A model generated the notes under the pieces. That model worked only from the letters and a program-made list of their open reading frames with translations, searched no databases and had not been told where the DNA came from. Position numbers and translations under genes: made by a program. From Chroococcopsis sp964623815 (lineage in GTDB: Bacteria > Cyanobacteriota > Cyanobacteriia > Cyanobacteriales > Microcystaceae), in the NCBI GenBank assembly GCA_964623815.1, contig CAZUVR010000011.1, positions 1-64,000 on the forward strand: DNA of 64,000 bases, in the 5' to 3' direction. Below, piece by piece: positions 8,167 to 16,618 of this stretch (the first letter of the stretch is position 1; each line of letters begins with the position of its first letter).

Positions 8167-9473
8167 TCAAAATTCTTGGCGATCATTAATATTAATAAAC
8201 AAAACTAAACAGATAACTACAACCATTGTCCAAGCCAGCCAAATTATTTCATTACCTGCACTTTTTAAACCAAAAAATTGATTGATTAAATCAGTTTGCG
8301 TTAGTCCTAAATACAGAGAAGATAACATTGTGACACCAGTGAGCATGGCTAACCAATACTTTTGTTTAATTCTGATAATATAAACAAAAGTTATGGATAA
8401 TAAAAACAAAATAAATAAAAAAATAAAAGATCTTGATATTTGATGGTGTCAGAATAACCAAATATCAGTGGCTTGATTTTTATAAGATAGTAAAACCTCA
8501 ACGGAATCCATGCTAAAATCATACTTTCTGCCAAAAATATATAAATCATACATTGATTTTGATTGTAGAGTTTTCTGGGGTCATGTTTTTGACTGACCAT
8601 CCATATCCACAAAACAACAAATATCAGAACCGTAGAAATTATCATCCAGTAAGTAATAGCATAAAAGTAGCGACTATAAGAAAACCAATTGCAAACAGAG
8701 CTATGTGCCCAAGTTTGATTATAATCTAGTCCTAACTTCATCAATGTGTGATAACTGGTTAGAGTTTCTTGCGGTATTTTTTGGGGAGAAATTAATTTTA
8801 ATAAACTTTCTTCAAGTATGGACTTATCAATTTTTATTTTAGTTCCACAAAAAACTTTATTTTTAAGATATACAGGTAAAAAAATCAAGCTTTTTCTAAT
8901 TTCTGGGGAAACATTTTCAATAACCGTTCCGGCATCCTGTCGGATTTCAAACAGCATCATATCGGAGCTAGGTAACTCTACACCAAACAGAAGAAAAGTA
9001 GAAATCATGAAAGCAGCCAAGATATAAATTTTAAGTTCATTTTTATTAATAATCTGGCAAAAAGCTTTATAGGTCATCCATAAAGCACCCCAAAACGCGA
9101 TAAAGGGATAGAGGATTATATGGGGATATAGCTTAGCGTAAAGTAAAAATTTATCCGGAAACTCCAAGCTAATACTTAGAGGCACTCCAATAATCCCCAA
9201 AATCGCTACGACGCTAAAGGGAATAAAATACTTTGAAGGTGTTCTGTATTCGCTTAGTAATCCTTTCCACGTAGGTAGTTCGACGGCGGGATTAGGGACG
9301 AAGGTAGGTAAGGAGTGACAGCCGGGAAATAGGTTACTTTTATGATACTTATCTCTAATAAAGTTTCTCGCTTTATGCACGGAGACAAACAGAGAGTTAT
9401 TGCGGGAAAAAGCATCCAGAAAGCTCTCTAAAAAATCGATCGCTATTCGATCCTCTACTGGCTCTTTCATCAC
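8167..9473 (-). pseudogene. remnant of a CHAT-domain membrane protein, 5'-truncated and frameshifted
   Basis: The upstream part (9473 to 8391) encodes about 360 residues. Its first 75 (FLDAFSRNNSLFVSVHKARNF, later FVPNPAVELPTWKG) match the last part of a CHAT caspase-like protease domain, so roughly 200 residues including the catalytic His/Cys are missing. About six membrane segments follow. A second frame (8409 to 8167) continues with two more membrane segments. The frames overlap inside a T-rich run (minus strand near 8405-8430), which suggests a one-base slip. Upstream of 9473 the frame meets a stop in the neighbouring RTX sequence. In intact relatives CHAT-plus-membrane proteins are common in cyanobacteria; this copy is dead. 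Confidence 0.6.
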
Positions 9474-9481
9474 GATACACG

Positions 9482-9997
9482 GCTAATAATCTTGTTAGAG
9501 GTAACACGGGCAATAATACCCTCAATGGTGGCGACGGCAATGATACTCTCATCGGCGGTGCAGGTAATGACTTTCTTACAGGCGTTTCTGGTAATGATGT
9601 TTTAGTGGGAGATATTGGCAACGATACCCTTACCGGTGGTACGGGGAGCGATCGCTTCCTCTATAATACTGATGCCGCTTTTATAAGCAGTGCCGTAGGG
9701 TTAGATCGTATCACCGATTTCATCGTAGGCACTGATAAAATAGTCTTAGATAAAACTACCTTTACCGCCATCACTAGCCTAGCGGGGAATGGTTTCAGCA
9801 CTTCTAGCGAATTCGCTATCGTCGCCAACGATGGGGCGGCTGCCACTATAGGAGCCTTAATCGCTTACAGCAGCGCTACTGGGAATTTATTCTATAACCA
9901 GAACAAAACTGCGGCGGGTTTCGGTTCAGGTGAGCGCTTCGCCACCTTAACCGGTATTCCCTCATTAACGGCGGGTGATTTTGTCATTCAATTGTAA
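9482..9997 (+). pseudogene. RTX-type calcium-binding protein, C-terminal fragment
   Basis: The frame reads through five or six glycine-rich nonapeptides (GGDGNDTLI, GGAGNDFLT, GVSGNDVLV, GDIGNDTLT, GGTGSDRFL), which form a Ca2+-binding parallel beta-roll. A C-terminal module of about 110 residues follows (VGLDRITDFIVGTDKIVLD and an ending AGDFVIQL) that is usual for secreted cyanobacterial RTX proteins exported by type I systems. There is no start codon or ribosome site at the 5' end: the coding sequence begins abruptly next to the truncated CHAT gene on the other strand. It is therefore a beheaded fragment, although a GTG at 9605 could give a short product. Confidence 0.7.
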
Positions 9998-10157
9998 TCG
10001 TAACACTCCGTCTAGGTTGCCCGTAATTCTCCCTCCTCTATCGTCTCTTGACAAACTCTGGTTTGTTTGAGGTCATTCATAGTTGATAGAAAATACTGTC
10101 GGTTTTCACTTACGCTCCTCAATCTTTACGCGCAACAACAATTTATCATCATCGGAC

Positions 10158-10189
10158 TTGACTCTCTAGTTTAGTAGAGATTTTAGACT
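10158..10189 (+). promoter_or_regulatory. MerR-type promoter/operator
   Basis: TTGACT (10158-10163) and TAGACT (10184-10189) are separated by 20 bp instead of 17. The spacer and its edge hold a 22-bp dyad (10161-10182) with arms ACTCTCTAGT and TTAGTAGAGATT; 8 of 10 arm positions are complementary, and CTCTA/TAGAG is perfect. An overlong spacer filled by a dyad is the hallmark of MerR-family promoters, in which the metal-bound regulator untwists the DNA. The merR-like gene begins 26 bases downstream, so the operon is probably autoregulated. Confidence 0.8.
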
Positions 10190-10214
10190 AAAAGTAGAAC
10201 GGGGAAAAAATCCG

Positions 10215-10628
10215 ATGATAATATCCGAGCAGACTCTACTAAAGATCGGTCAACTATCCTCTTTAAGCGGGGTACCGATCCGAACCATCCGTTATTATGA
10301 GGAGTTGGGATTGATTCAAGCTTCACAAAGAACAGAGGGTCATTTTCGTCTATTCCATGCCGAGACGATTAAAAGATTATTTTTTATTAAAAGATTGCAA
10401 TCTTTCGGTTTGAGCCTACAAGAAATAAAAGAATGTCTGACGATTTACGCCAAAGGTAATTTACCATGTGAAGATATTAAAAATAAATTAGAAAAACATA
10501 TAATCGAGATTGATCGCCAAATCGAACAATTACTAATACTCCGCAAAGAATTACAAGAAACTGTTGATAAATGGCAGGTTTCACCTGAACCAGCAACTGG
10601 GGTTATATGTCCTAATTTGAATATTTAA
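10215..10628 (+). CDS. MerR-family metal-responsive transcriptional activator
   Basis: 137-residue regulator. Residues 9-75 form the winged helix with the MerR signature KIGQLSSLSGVPIRTIRYYEELGLI. A dimerisation coiled coil follows (EDIKNKLEKHIIEIDRQIEQLLILRKEL). Metal-ligand candidates are the Cys in LPCEDIK, at the position used by MerR and ZntR for divalent ions, and the Cys in the tail GVICPNL. The CC pair of ZntR and the CueR-like C-x7-C loop are not seen, so the metal cannot be named. It has a textbook operator upstream, and the next gene starts 4 bases after its stop, so this is the control gene of a three-gene operon. Confidence 0.85.
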   Translation: MIISEQTLLKIGQLSSLSGVPIRTIRYYEELGLIQASQRTEGHFRLFHAETIKRLFFIKRLQSFGLSLQEIKECLTIYAKGNLPCEDIKNKLEKHIIEIDRQIEQLLILRKELQETVDKWQVSPEPATGVICPNLNI

Positions 10629-10632
10629 AATC

Positions 10633-11898
10633 ATGAATAAAATATTGCTTTCATTGGGAATCACATTAATTATAAGTTTTCCTGTCGCCGCGCAAACTCA
10701 TTCAGAAATTACTGATAAAAGCTACCAATTACAGCCAGTTTCTGCTAATATCCCCGATTGGATGTATAACAAAGGGCGGAATCATATTTATCGTAAAAGG
10801 GGAATCTATAACGATGCTATTTATAATGTTAAACCTCTGGCTCTAGATCTAAACGCGATCGCGGTAGGTCATGCTTTTGCCTACGAAGACATAGTAACGG
10901 GACAAGAAAAAGAATTAGAAACGAAAACCTTTGACAAGATTAATTGGGTGTTAAAAAACCCACCCCAATTCATGCCCGATGAAGGTAATATCTCGCCCAC
11001 CTTCGGCAGAAAATACGGGGTATTAGAGCAAGTTTTTGACTGGGCGCATATCTTCCACGCGCAAACAGTAGACGTATTAGCAAGTACGAAATTAACCGAA
11101 GCGGAAAAAGAAGCGGAGATTGAGCGCCTGTATCAGTTCTACCTGAAAAGCGTCCCCTACGCCATCACCGGATTACCGATGAACATGGGTTATCTCGATT
11201 CCCAACCCTACTCGAAAGCCTTCCGGGAAAAATATCCCCGAGTGAATGGACTATTTTGGGGCTATCACTGGTTGCAGGGTTCGATGTACGACTTACTCTA
11301 TGAGAAAACTTTACAGCAGCAGAAAGAGGCATACGAAAAAGTCGGGCAACAATATCACCAGAAAGAATTATATCGAGTCGATCGATCTTTCATGCCCATG
11401 TTTGCTGAATTAAGCCCTCGCTTTGCCTCCCGTTTTCCCTATATCGCCAACACTTTCGATAACCTGCATATGTTGCACGATATGGTTAACGACATCCTCG
11501 CGTCCGATTGGATGACCGAGAAGCAAAAAGAGGAGCAGATTACCCGCGCCATCTGGCTAGTCATGGCGGCGAATCATGAGGGGATGGAACCGGGGAAAAA
11601 CTACGGCGGTGATGGCTTACACGATCATCGATTTATGGATGGTATCCCAGGGATGGGACTGATGCCGGAAAACGTCACCCATGAGGGCCATCAGCATAAT
11701 TCTAATCCAGCAGGGCAAAATACCCCCGAGAAGCGCGATCATAACTCCAATCCTGAGGGGCAAAATAATCACGAGGGACATGATCACGATCATAACTCCA
11801 CTACAGAGCCACAGCAAAACCATGAAGCACACGATCATAATCACGATCATCAACATACTTCCCCATCAGACACAACACCGGGAGAGAAAACCAAGTGA
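10633..11898 (+). CDS. secreted histidine-rich protein of unknown family
   Basis: 421 residues with a clear Sec signal peptide (cut after VAAQ). Residues 25-340 are mainly helical, with conserved-looking metal-ligand clusters DWAHIFHAQTVD, YHWLQG and NLHMLHDMVND, plus NHEGMEPG. Residues 350-421 are a low-complexity tail dense in His, Asp and Asn (HDHDHN, HDHNHDHQH), a typical periplasmic metal sponge. I do not recognise the core family. Position directly after a MerR activator and translational coupling to an outer-membrane barrel point to binding or handover of a transition metal outside the cytoplasm. A ferritin-like or other metal enzyme role for the core is also possible. Confidence 0.6.
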   Translation: MNKILLSLGITLIISFPVAAQTHSEITDKSYQLQPVSANIPDWMYNKGRNHIYRKRGIYNDAIYNVKPLALDLNAIAVGHAFAYEDIVTGQEKELETKTFDKINWVLKNPPQFMPDEGNISPTFGRKYGVLEQVFDWAHIFHAQTVDVLASTKLTEAEKEAEIERLYQFYLKSVPYAITGLPMNMGYLDSQPYSKAFREKYPRVNGLFWGYHWLQGSMYDLLYEKTLQQQKEAYEKVGQQYHQKELYRVDRSFMPMFAELSPRFASRFPYIANTFDNLHMLHDMVNDILASDWMTEKQKEEQITRAIWLVMAANHEGMEPGKNYGGDGLHDHRFMDGIPGMGLMPENVTHEGHQHNSNPAGQNTPEKRDHNSNPEGQNNHEGHDHDHNSTTEPQQNHEAHDHNHDHQHTSPSDTTPGEKTK

Positions 11899-12677
11899 AA
11901 ACATCTATATTGCTCACTGCTTTAACCATTCTTACTTTCAATAATCCTGCCTTAGCCGTAGATCATAATAATCTCGATTCTGACCGCCCTCTGTCTTTCG
12001 ATGATGCTGAAAGTATAGGTTTCGGGGAACAATCCTTAGAATTCGGTGCGGGTGTGGCTTTTCCCCAGAATAAAACCGTCGGCGGACAATTTAGCGTCGA
12101 ATATCTCAACGGTGTTATCCTCAACGGTCATATCCTGATCGGGATTGATCCGACAGTAGGGGGTCGAACAGATAATGAGGATACGGATTTTAGTATAGGG
12201 GATTTATCCGTTGGGTTTTTCTACAACTTTAATAGAGAGTACGATGATGTGCCAGCTTTTGCTTTGCGTACCGATGTGGCTTTACCTACGGGAAACGGTA
12301 GCGCGGGTGTTGATTTTCGCGTTAGGGCTATCGCTAGTAAAACTGTGGGACAGTTCGATCGATTACATCTCAATCTCGATCTCAATTTTAAAACGGCTCC
12401 GGATACGGGGGATCGATCGGTCATCCCCGGGTTAATTCTAGGTTATTCCCGACCGATCGGTTATCCGGAGAGGTTCGATCAAACTTTCGTAGCCGAGATA
12501 GGGGTTTTAGCCTCTCAAGAAAACGATGGTGGTGCGGTGATTCGCACCGGAGTGGGAATGCGTCAGCAAATCGGTTTACAGAGCGTTTTTGATTTCGGAC
12601 TCGAAGGAGATATTAATACAGGTACGGGCAACGATAGCGAATTAAGATTGAAAATAGGATATTCGATCGGATTTTGA
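11895..12677 (+). CDS. outer-membrane beta-barrel protein (MetA/phenol-degradation-like transporter family)
   Basis: 260 residues with a GTG start that overlaps the previous stop by four bases (GTGA), a sign of translational coupling. The signal peptide ends NPALAV. The mature part has alternating hydrophobic/polar strands and ends in Phe (LRLKIGYSIGF), typical of barrels inserted by BamA. Phrases such as DRPLSFDDAESIGFGEQSLEFG and DLSVGFFYNF resemble the putative outer-membrane transporters called MetA-pathway-of-phenol-degradation. In this operon it probably moves a metal or metal-ligand complex across the outer membrane. The direction is unknown. Confidence 0.6.
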   Translation: MKTSILLTALTILTFNNPALAVDHNNLDSDRPLSFDDAESIGFGEQSLEFGAGVAFPQNKTVGGQFSVEYLNGVILNGHILIGIDPTVGGRTDNEDTDFSIGDLSVGFFYNFNREYDDVPAFALRTDVALPTGNGSAGVDFRVRAIASKTVGQFDRLHLNLDLNFKTAPDTGDRSVIPGLILGYSRPIGYPERFDQTFVAEIGVLASQENDGGAVIRTGVGMRQQIGLQSVFDFGLEGDINTGTGNDSELRLKIGYSIGF

Positions 12678-12800
12678 ATTTTTCAGCACAGAGGCACGGA
12701 GAACACGGAGGGTTGATGAGCGAGTAGAGCATTTTAAAAAATGATCTATATAATTACTAATAACTCTCCTAAAGCCGTAAATCGTTATAACTAAGGAAAG

Positions 12801-14630
12801 ATGACAGAAAACTCCGGTAACTTAACAGAATTTATCTTCGGTAATCTTTCCAGTCCCGAGGGACGTTTACGGCGTTTAAAAACTACCCGACTCGGGCTGT
12901 ATCACTCCCCCATCTTATCCCCCCTCGCCCCAGGGCCGGGAGAATCAATTCACATAACCGTCAGCGTCGGCATTGATCTCGCTATCCGTTCCCTAAATTT
13001 GTACTACACCACCGATGGCAGTCTCCCGAGTATGGATAATCCTGGAGCGCAAAAAATACCGCTACAGAAAAGCCAGCTCGATTGGGATACCCTAGAATGG
13101 TCTTATCTAGAAACTTGGACGGGGATAATCCCCAGGCAACCTAACGGCACTTTGGTTCAATACATCATAATCGGTATCACTACCGGCGGTGAACAAGTGG
13201 GCTGCCCCTATCTAGACTTAAAAGGTATAGAAGAACTTTATTCCTTAGACGAACTCGATCGCACCGTATTAAATCGCCTGAGTCGCCAGCAAGAGCCTCA
13301 AGTATACGGCTTTTATATCCAATCTCATTCGATCCCCGATTGGTTCCGGGAAGCGATAATTTATGAGATATTCGTCGATCGCTTTGCCAGTAACGGTAAA
13401 CTTCCAGATAATCTAGATTTAAGGCAACCTCACGGCGGCAACATCAAGGGTGTTATTTCCCGGCTCGATTATCTAACTGACTTAGGGATTAACTGTATCT
13501 GGCTCACACCGGTATTTAAAAGTTCTTCCTATCACGGTTATGATCCGGAAGACCATCGCGCGATCGATCCCCGTTTCGGTGATATATCCTCAGTGCGAAC
13601 CCTATTATCAGAAGCTCATAAACGGAATATCCGGGTTATCTTCGATTTCGTCGCCAATCATTTTTCCGATCGTCATCCTGCCTTTATTAAGGCCACCCAA
13701 GATAAGAATGATCGTCATAATCAATGGTTCCGTTTCACCGATTGGCCCGACGAATACGATTGTTTTTTCGATGTACCCTCCCAACCCGAGATCAATTCCG
13801 ATAATCTGGAGGTGAGAGAATACTTAATCGACAGCGCCAGATATTGGCTTAGAGAGGGTTGTGATGGTTTCCGATTGGACTACGCTAACGGTTGTACTCA
13901 CGCTTTCTGGTCGGCTTTTCACGAAGGGCTAAAAGAAGAAAAACCCGATAGCGTTATTTTCGGGGAGGTGGTAGAAAGTCCTATCTTGCAACGCTCTTAT
14001 ACCGGCAGGATGGAGGGATGTTTAGACTTTAGATTACTGGAATTGATGCGGGGGTTTTTCGCTTTCGGGACTTTGCGGGTGAGTCAGTTCGAGCGCTCCC
14101 TATCCCAACATCTGGAATACTTTCAATCTACCTTGCTGTTACCGAGCTTTCTAGATAATCACGACATGAATCGCTTTTTATGGATAGTCGGGGGCGATAA
14201 GCGCAGGTTAAAATTAGCCGCCCTGTGTCAGTTCACCTTACCCTATCCCCCTATTATCTATTACGGCACAGAGGTGGGTGTGAATCAAAGAGCGGGTGTG
14301 GGCAGATTAGAAGAAGCCCGCCCGCCTCAATATTGGGGCGAAAAACAGGACGGGGATTTATTAGAGTTCTATCGGGAGTTAATTAAATTACGCAAAGATA
14401 ATCACTCTATCTGGCAATTAGAGAGGGAGACTTTTCTAATCGATAATGAGCGGGGCCTTTACGGCTACAACGTGGGCGATTATGGGGTGATATTGAATAA
14501 TAGCGATCGCACCCATCAAATCTCTTTACCCTCGGGAGAATTAGTATTCAGCACCGATTCAGGGGTGAGCGTGGAAATGGGAGGGCTGATTACGCTCCCT
14601 CCCTATTCTGGGGTGATAGTTAAGCAATAA
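12801..14630 (+). CDS. GH13 alpha-glucan hydrolase with N-terminal carbohydrate-binding-like domain
   Basis: 609 residues. The N-terminal 165 form a beta-sandwich with LNLYYTTDGSLPSM, a motif of Fn3/CHB-type sugar-binding modules. The (beta/alpha)8 barrel then shows the GH13 blocks: DFVANH, GFRLDYANG (nucleophile Asp), VIFGEVVES (acid/base Glu) and FLDNHD (transition-state Asp). A short C-terminal domain follows. There is no signal peptide, so it probably acts on glycogen-derived maltodextrins in the cytosol; neopullulanase, maltodextrinase or amylase activity cannot be told apart. The upstream 123-base gap contains the CACAGAG/CACGGAG-type sequence often seen dispersed in bacterial genomes. 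Confidence 0.8.
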   Translation: MTENSGNLTEFIFGNLSSPEGRLRRLKTTRLGLYHSPILSPLAPGPGESIHITVSVGIDLAIRSLNLYYTTDGSLPSMDNPGAQKIPLQKSQLDWDTLEWSYLETWTGIIPRQPNGTLVQYIIIGITTGGEQVGCPYLDLKGIEELYSLDELDRTVLNRLSRQQEPQVYGFYIQSHSIPDWFREAIIYEIFVDRFASNGKLPDNLDLRQPHGGNIKGVISRLDYLTDLGINCIWLTPVFKSSSYHGYDPEDHRAIDPRFGDISSVRTLLSEAHKRNIRVIFDFVANHFSDRHPAFIKATQDKNDRHNQWFRFTDWPDEYDCFFDVPSQPEINSDNLEVREYLIDSARYWLREGCDGFRLDYANGCTHAFWSAFHEGLKEEKPDSVIFGEVVESPILQRSYTGRMEGCLDFRLLELMRGFFAFGTLRVSQFERSLSQHLEYFQSTLLLPSFLDNHDMNRFLWIVGGDKRRLKLAALCQFTLPYPPIIYYGTEVGVNQRAGVGRLEEARPPQYWGEKQDGDLLEFYRELIKLRKDNHSIWQLERETFLIDNERGLYGYNVGDYGVILNNSDRTHQISLPSGELVFSTDSGVSVEMGGLITLPPYSGVIVKQ

Positions 14631-14632
14631 GT

Positions 14633-16516
14633 CTAATTAGCGAAAGCCGATAGAATCGCCATTCCTGAAGCGGGTAAATTAACGCTCACCGCTGCCCGTC
14701 CATCGCTGTGATAATTGACGGTAACGGTTTCTATCGGGGGTGGTAAACGCTTAATTGCCTCATCACTCCAATCGCTACGGTAAAGATAAACCAGCTCCGA
14801 ACCTTGAGGGTGGAGGGAAGCATCGATCGTGATCTCGGCCCCGCGTGATTCGATCGCGTTAGTATTGAACACCATCAAAACCTCTGTATTGTAGTGTACG
14901 AGCGACCAAGCGGCGATTTCACCCGCCGGAGGTAGTTTAAATGGGTAATTTACATAGGAGGTTTCGCGGGGGTAGAGGAAGCCCCGGCGCAGGGTACGAC
15001 CGATCGCATTCTTGGCATTGCGCAGGCGGGCGATCGCGGCGATGCGGATATAGGCGGGATGGTCTGAGTTAAAGAAATGACAGCCCGTTGTGCAGAAAGC
15101 TCCGAAGGGCCCGCCGAACATATCTTCCCTCACATAGCGATCTTCACAGAAGCGGGTATGCTCTATGCTGTAATCGTGATAGCCTTCATTCCCATCGAAA
15201 GCTTGCTCGGTGCCGTAATAGATCGAAGGTATACCGGGGATAGTGAGTTGAATCGCCACTAGATGGGCCACCTGTTGATAGAGATTCACGGCCGGATTGT
15301 TGGCGGCGAATCTTTCTTTTCTAGCCCGGGAGGACATATCATGATCGTCTACGACGGTAACGACAAACTGCCCGGTTTGTAAGGCTAATCCGGCTACGTC
15401 TTTCCTATCGAAAGCAGCGAAAAAATCCGAAGAATTAACTGTCCCTTTCGTAAAACCGGTTAGTAATCCGGGAAGACGATTGATCCCTAGAACGGCGTTG
15501 AGATTGCGGCCGAAAATATCGACGTAACTCGGGGCGATACTGGCATCGGTAATCTCGCCGGTGATGAAGAAATTATCTTTACCTATGGATTCGGCGTACT
15601 GGCGGATGGCGCGGGAGAAAATACCACAGGCCTCGGGCGAGATATGTTTCACCGCGTCGAGTCGTAAGCCATCGCAATCGACTAAAGCGATCCAGTATTC
15701 ATAAGCTCTAATAACTAGAGGTAAAGTAACGGGATCTTCTAAATTTAAGTCTTTGAGGTCGTAAAAGTCTCCGCGTCGGTATTGCACGAAGGGACTCAGG
15801 GGGTCTTCCCAAGAAGCAACGCCCCAATTACCTATCTCTCCTGAGCGCGTATAAACAGCCATATTCTGAAATTCTCGCGGCCAGACACCATCTTCTACGG
15901 TTAAGGGTTCGGGGATACATTCACCTTTGCTCGATCGCCAGCCCGCCACAGGATAGGGGGGAGAAAAGCGATAGGGCATCGTGGGGCGCGGTTCGCCGGT
16001 AGTTTCGTCCCGATAGAACCAATTATTCCCGGAGTGGTTGAAGATAATATCTAGGATGACGTACATCCCGCGATCGTGCGCCGCGTCGATCAAGTCTCGC
16101 AAGTCCTGACGCGTACCGAAACGGGGATCAATCTCTAAAAAATTCTGGATACCGTAACCGTGATAGGTTTCTAAATCTATTCTTTGTTTCCAGGGTGGGT
16201 TAACCCAAAGGGTTGTGACTCCCAAACTTTTCAAATAATCGAGTTTAGTGGTAATGCCTCTGATCTTACCGCCGGTGAATTTAGTCCCGGCGGTCATCCA
16301 GTCTGCTTTATCTTTGACGTGAAAGGCGGAAGGGTTACGGTAATCGAACATGGGGCGACTACTCTCATCGCCATCGCTGAAGCGATCGGGTAATAATTGA
16401 TAGAGGATTTGATCCCGCCAGTTACGAGGGCTGGGGTACACTCTGCCCCGGGCAGTTAGATCCACTTCGCTCAGATGACGGGGAGAATCTGGCTCGATGT
16501 GCGTTTTGGTAGTCAT
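14633..16516 (-). CDS. GH13 alpha-amylase family enzyme
   Basis: 627 residues if started at the ATG at 16516 (MTTKTHIEPDSPRH); an in-frame extension to 16588 is AT-rich and less protein-like. Family blocks are present: LDIIFNHSG, GLRLDAVKH (nucleophile), FFITGEITD (acid/base) and VVDDHD. The N-terminus has DQILYQLLPDRFSDGD and there is a C-terminal beta domain. It lacks a signal peptide. The gene converges on the preceding GH13 gene with only two bases between the stops, so the two alpha-glucan enzymes may share transcription interference. Linkage specificity is not deducible. Confidence 0.8.
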   Translation of the reverse strand: MTTKTHIEPDSPRHLSEVDLTARGRVYPSPRNWRDQILYQLLPDRFSDGDESSRPMFDYRNPSAFHVKDKADWMTAGTKFTGGKIRGITTKLDYLKSLGVTTLWVNPPWKQRIDLETYHGYGIQNFLEIDPRFGTRQDLRDLIDAAHDRGMYVILDIIFNHSGNNWFYRDETTGEPRPTMPYRFSPPYPVAGWRSSKGECIPEPLTVEDGVWPREFQNMAVYTRSGEIGNWGVASWEDPLSPFVQYRRGDFYDLKDLNLEDPVTLPLVIRAYEYWIALVDCDGLRLDAVKHISPEACGIFSRAIRQYAESIGKDNFFITGEITDASIAPSYVDIFGRNLNAVLGINRLPGLLTGFTKGTVNSSDFFAAFDRKDVAGLALQTGQFVVTVVDDHDMSSRARKERFAANNPAVNLYQQVAHLVAIQLTIPGIPSIYYGTEQAFDGNEGYHDYSIEHTRFCEDRYVREDMFGGPFGAFCTTGCHFFNSDHPAYIRIAAIARLRNAKNAIGRTLRRGFLYPRETSYVNYPFKLPPAGEIAAWSLVHYNTEVLMVFNTNAIESRGAEITIDASLHPQGSELVYLYRSDWSDEAIKRLPPPIETVTVNYHSDGRAAVSVNLPASGMAILSAFAN

Positions 16517-16618
16517 GGCTACAAGCTCAATTATCTTGTTAGCTGATTTTAAAGCGTAAGTCCACTTGAGATAGATAAATTTAAACAAGTCTCTAGGGTT
16601 GAAGCGGGGGAAGATCTA

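Noticed and set aside
9465..9490. Possible insertion sequence at the CHAT/RTX junction
   Set aside because: No inverted repeats, target duplication or transposase fragment is visible there.
10040..10100. ACAAA/TTTGT hairpin after the RTX fragment
   Set aside because: The stem is only 5 bp with no T-tract, so it is not called as a terminator.
11690..11880. Tandem repeat element in the His-rich tail
   Set aside because: The sequence is repetitive only because it encodes His/Asp/Asn runs. It is part of the gene.
16517..16588. N-terminal extension of the GH13 enzyme
   Set aside because: AT-rich, no family similarity, and a good ATG at 16516 fits the start of the protein better.
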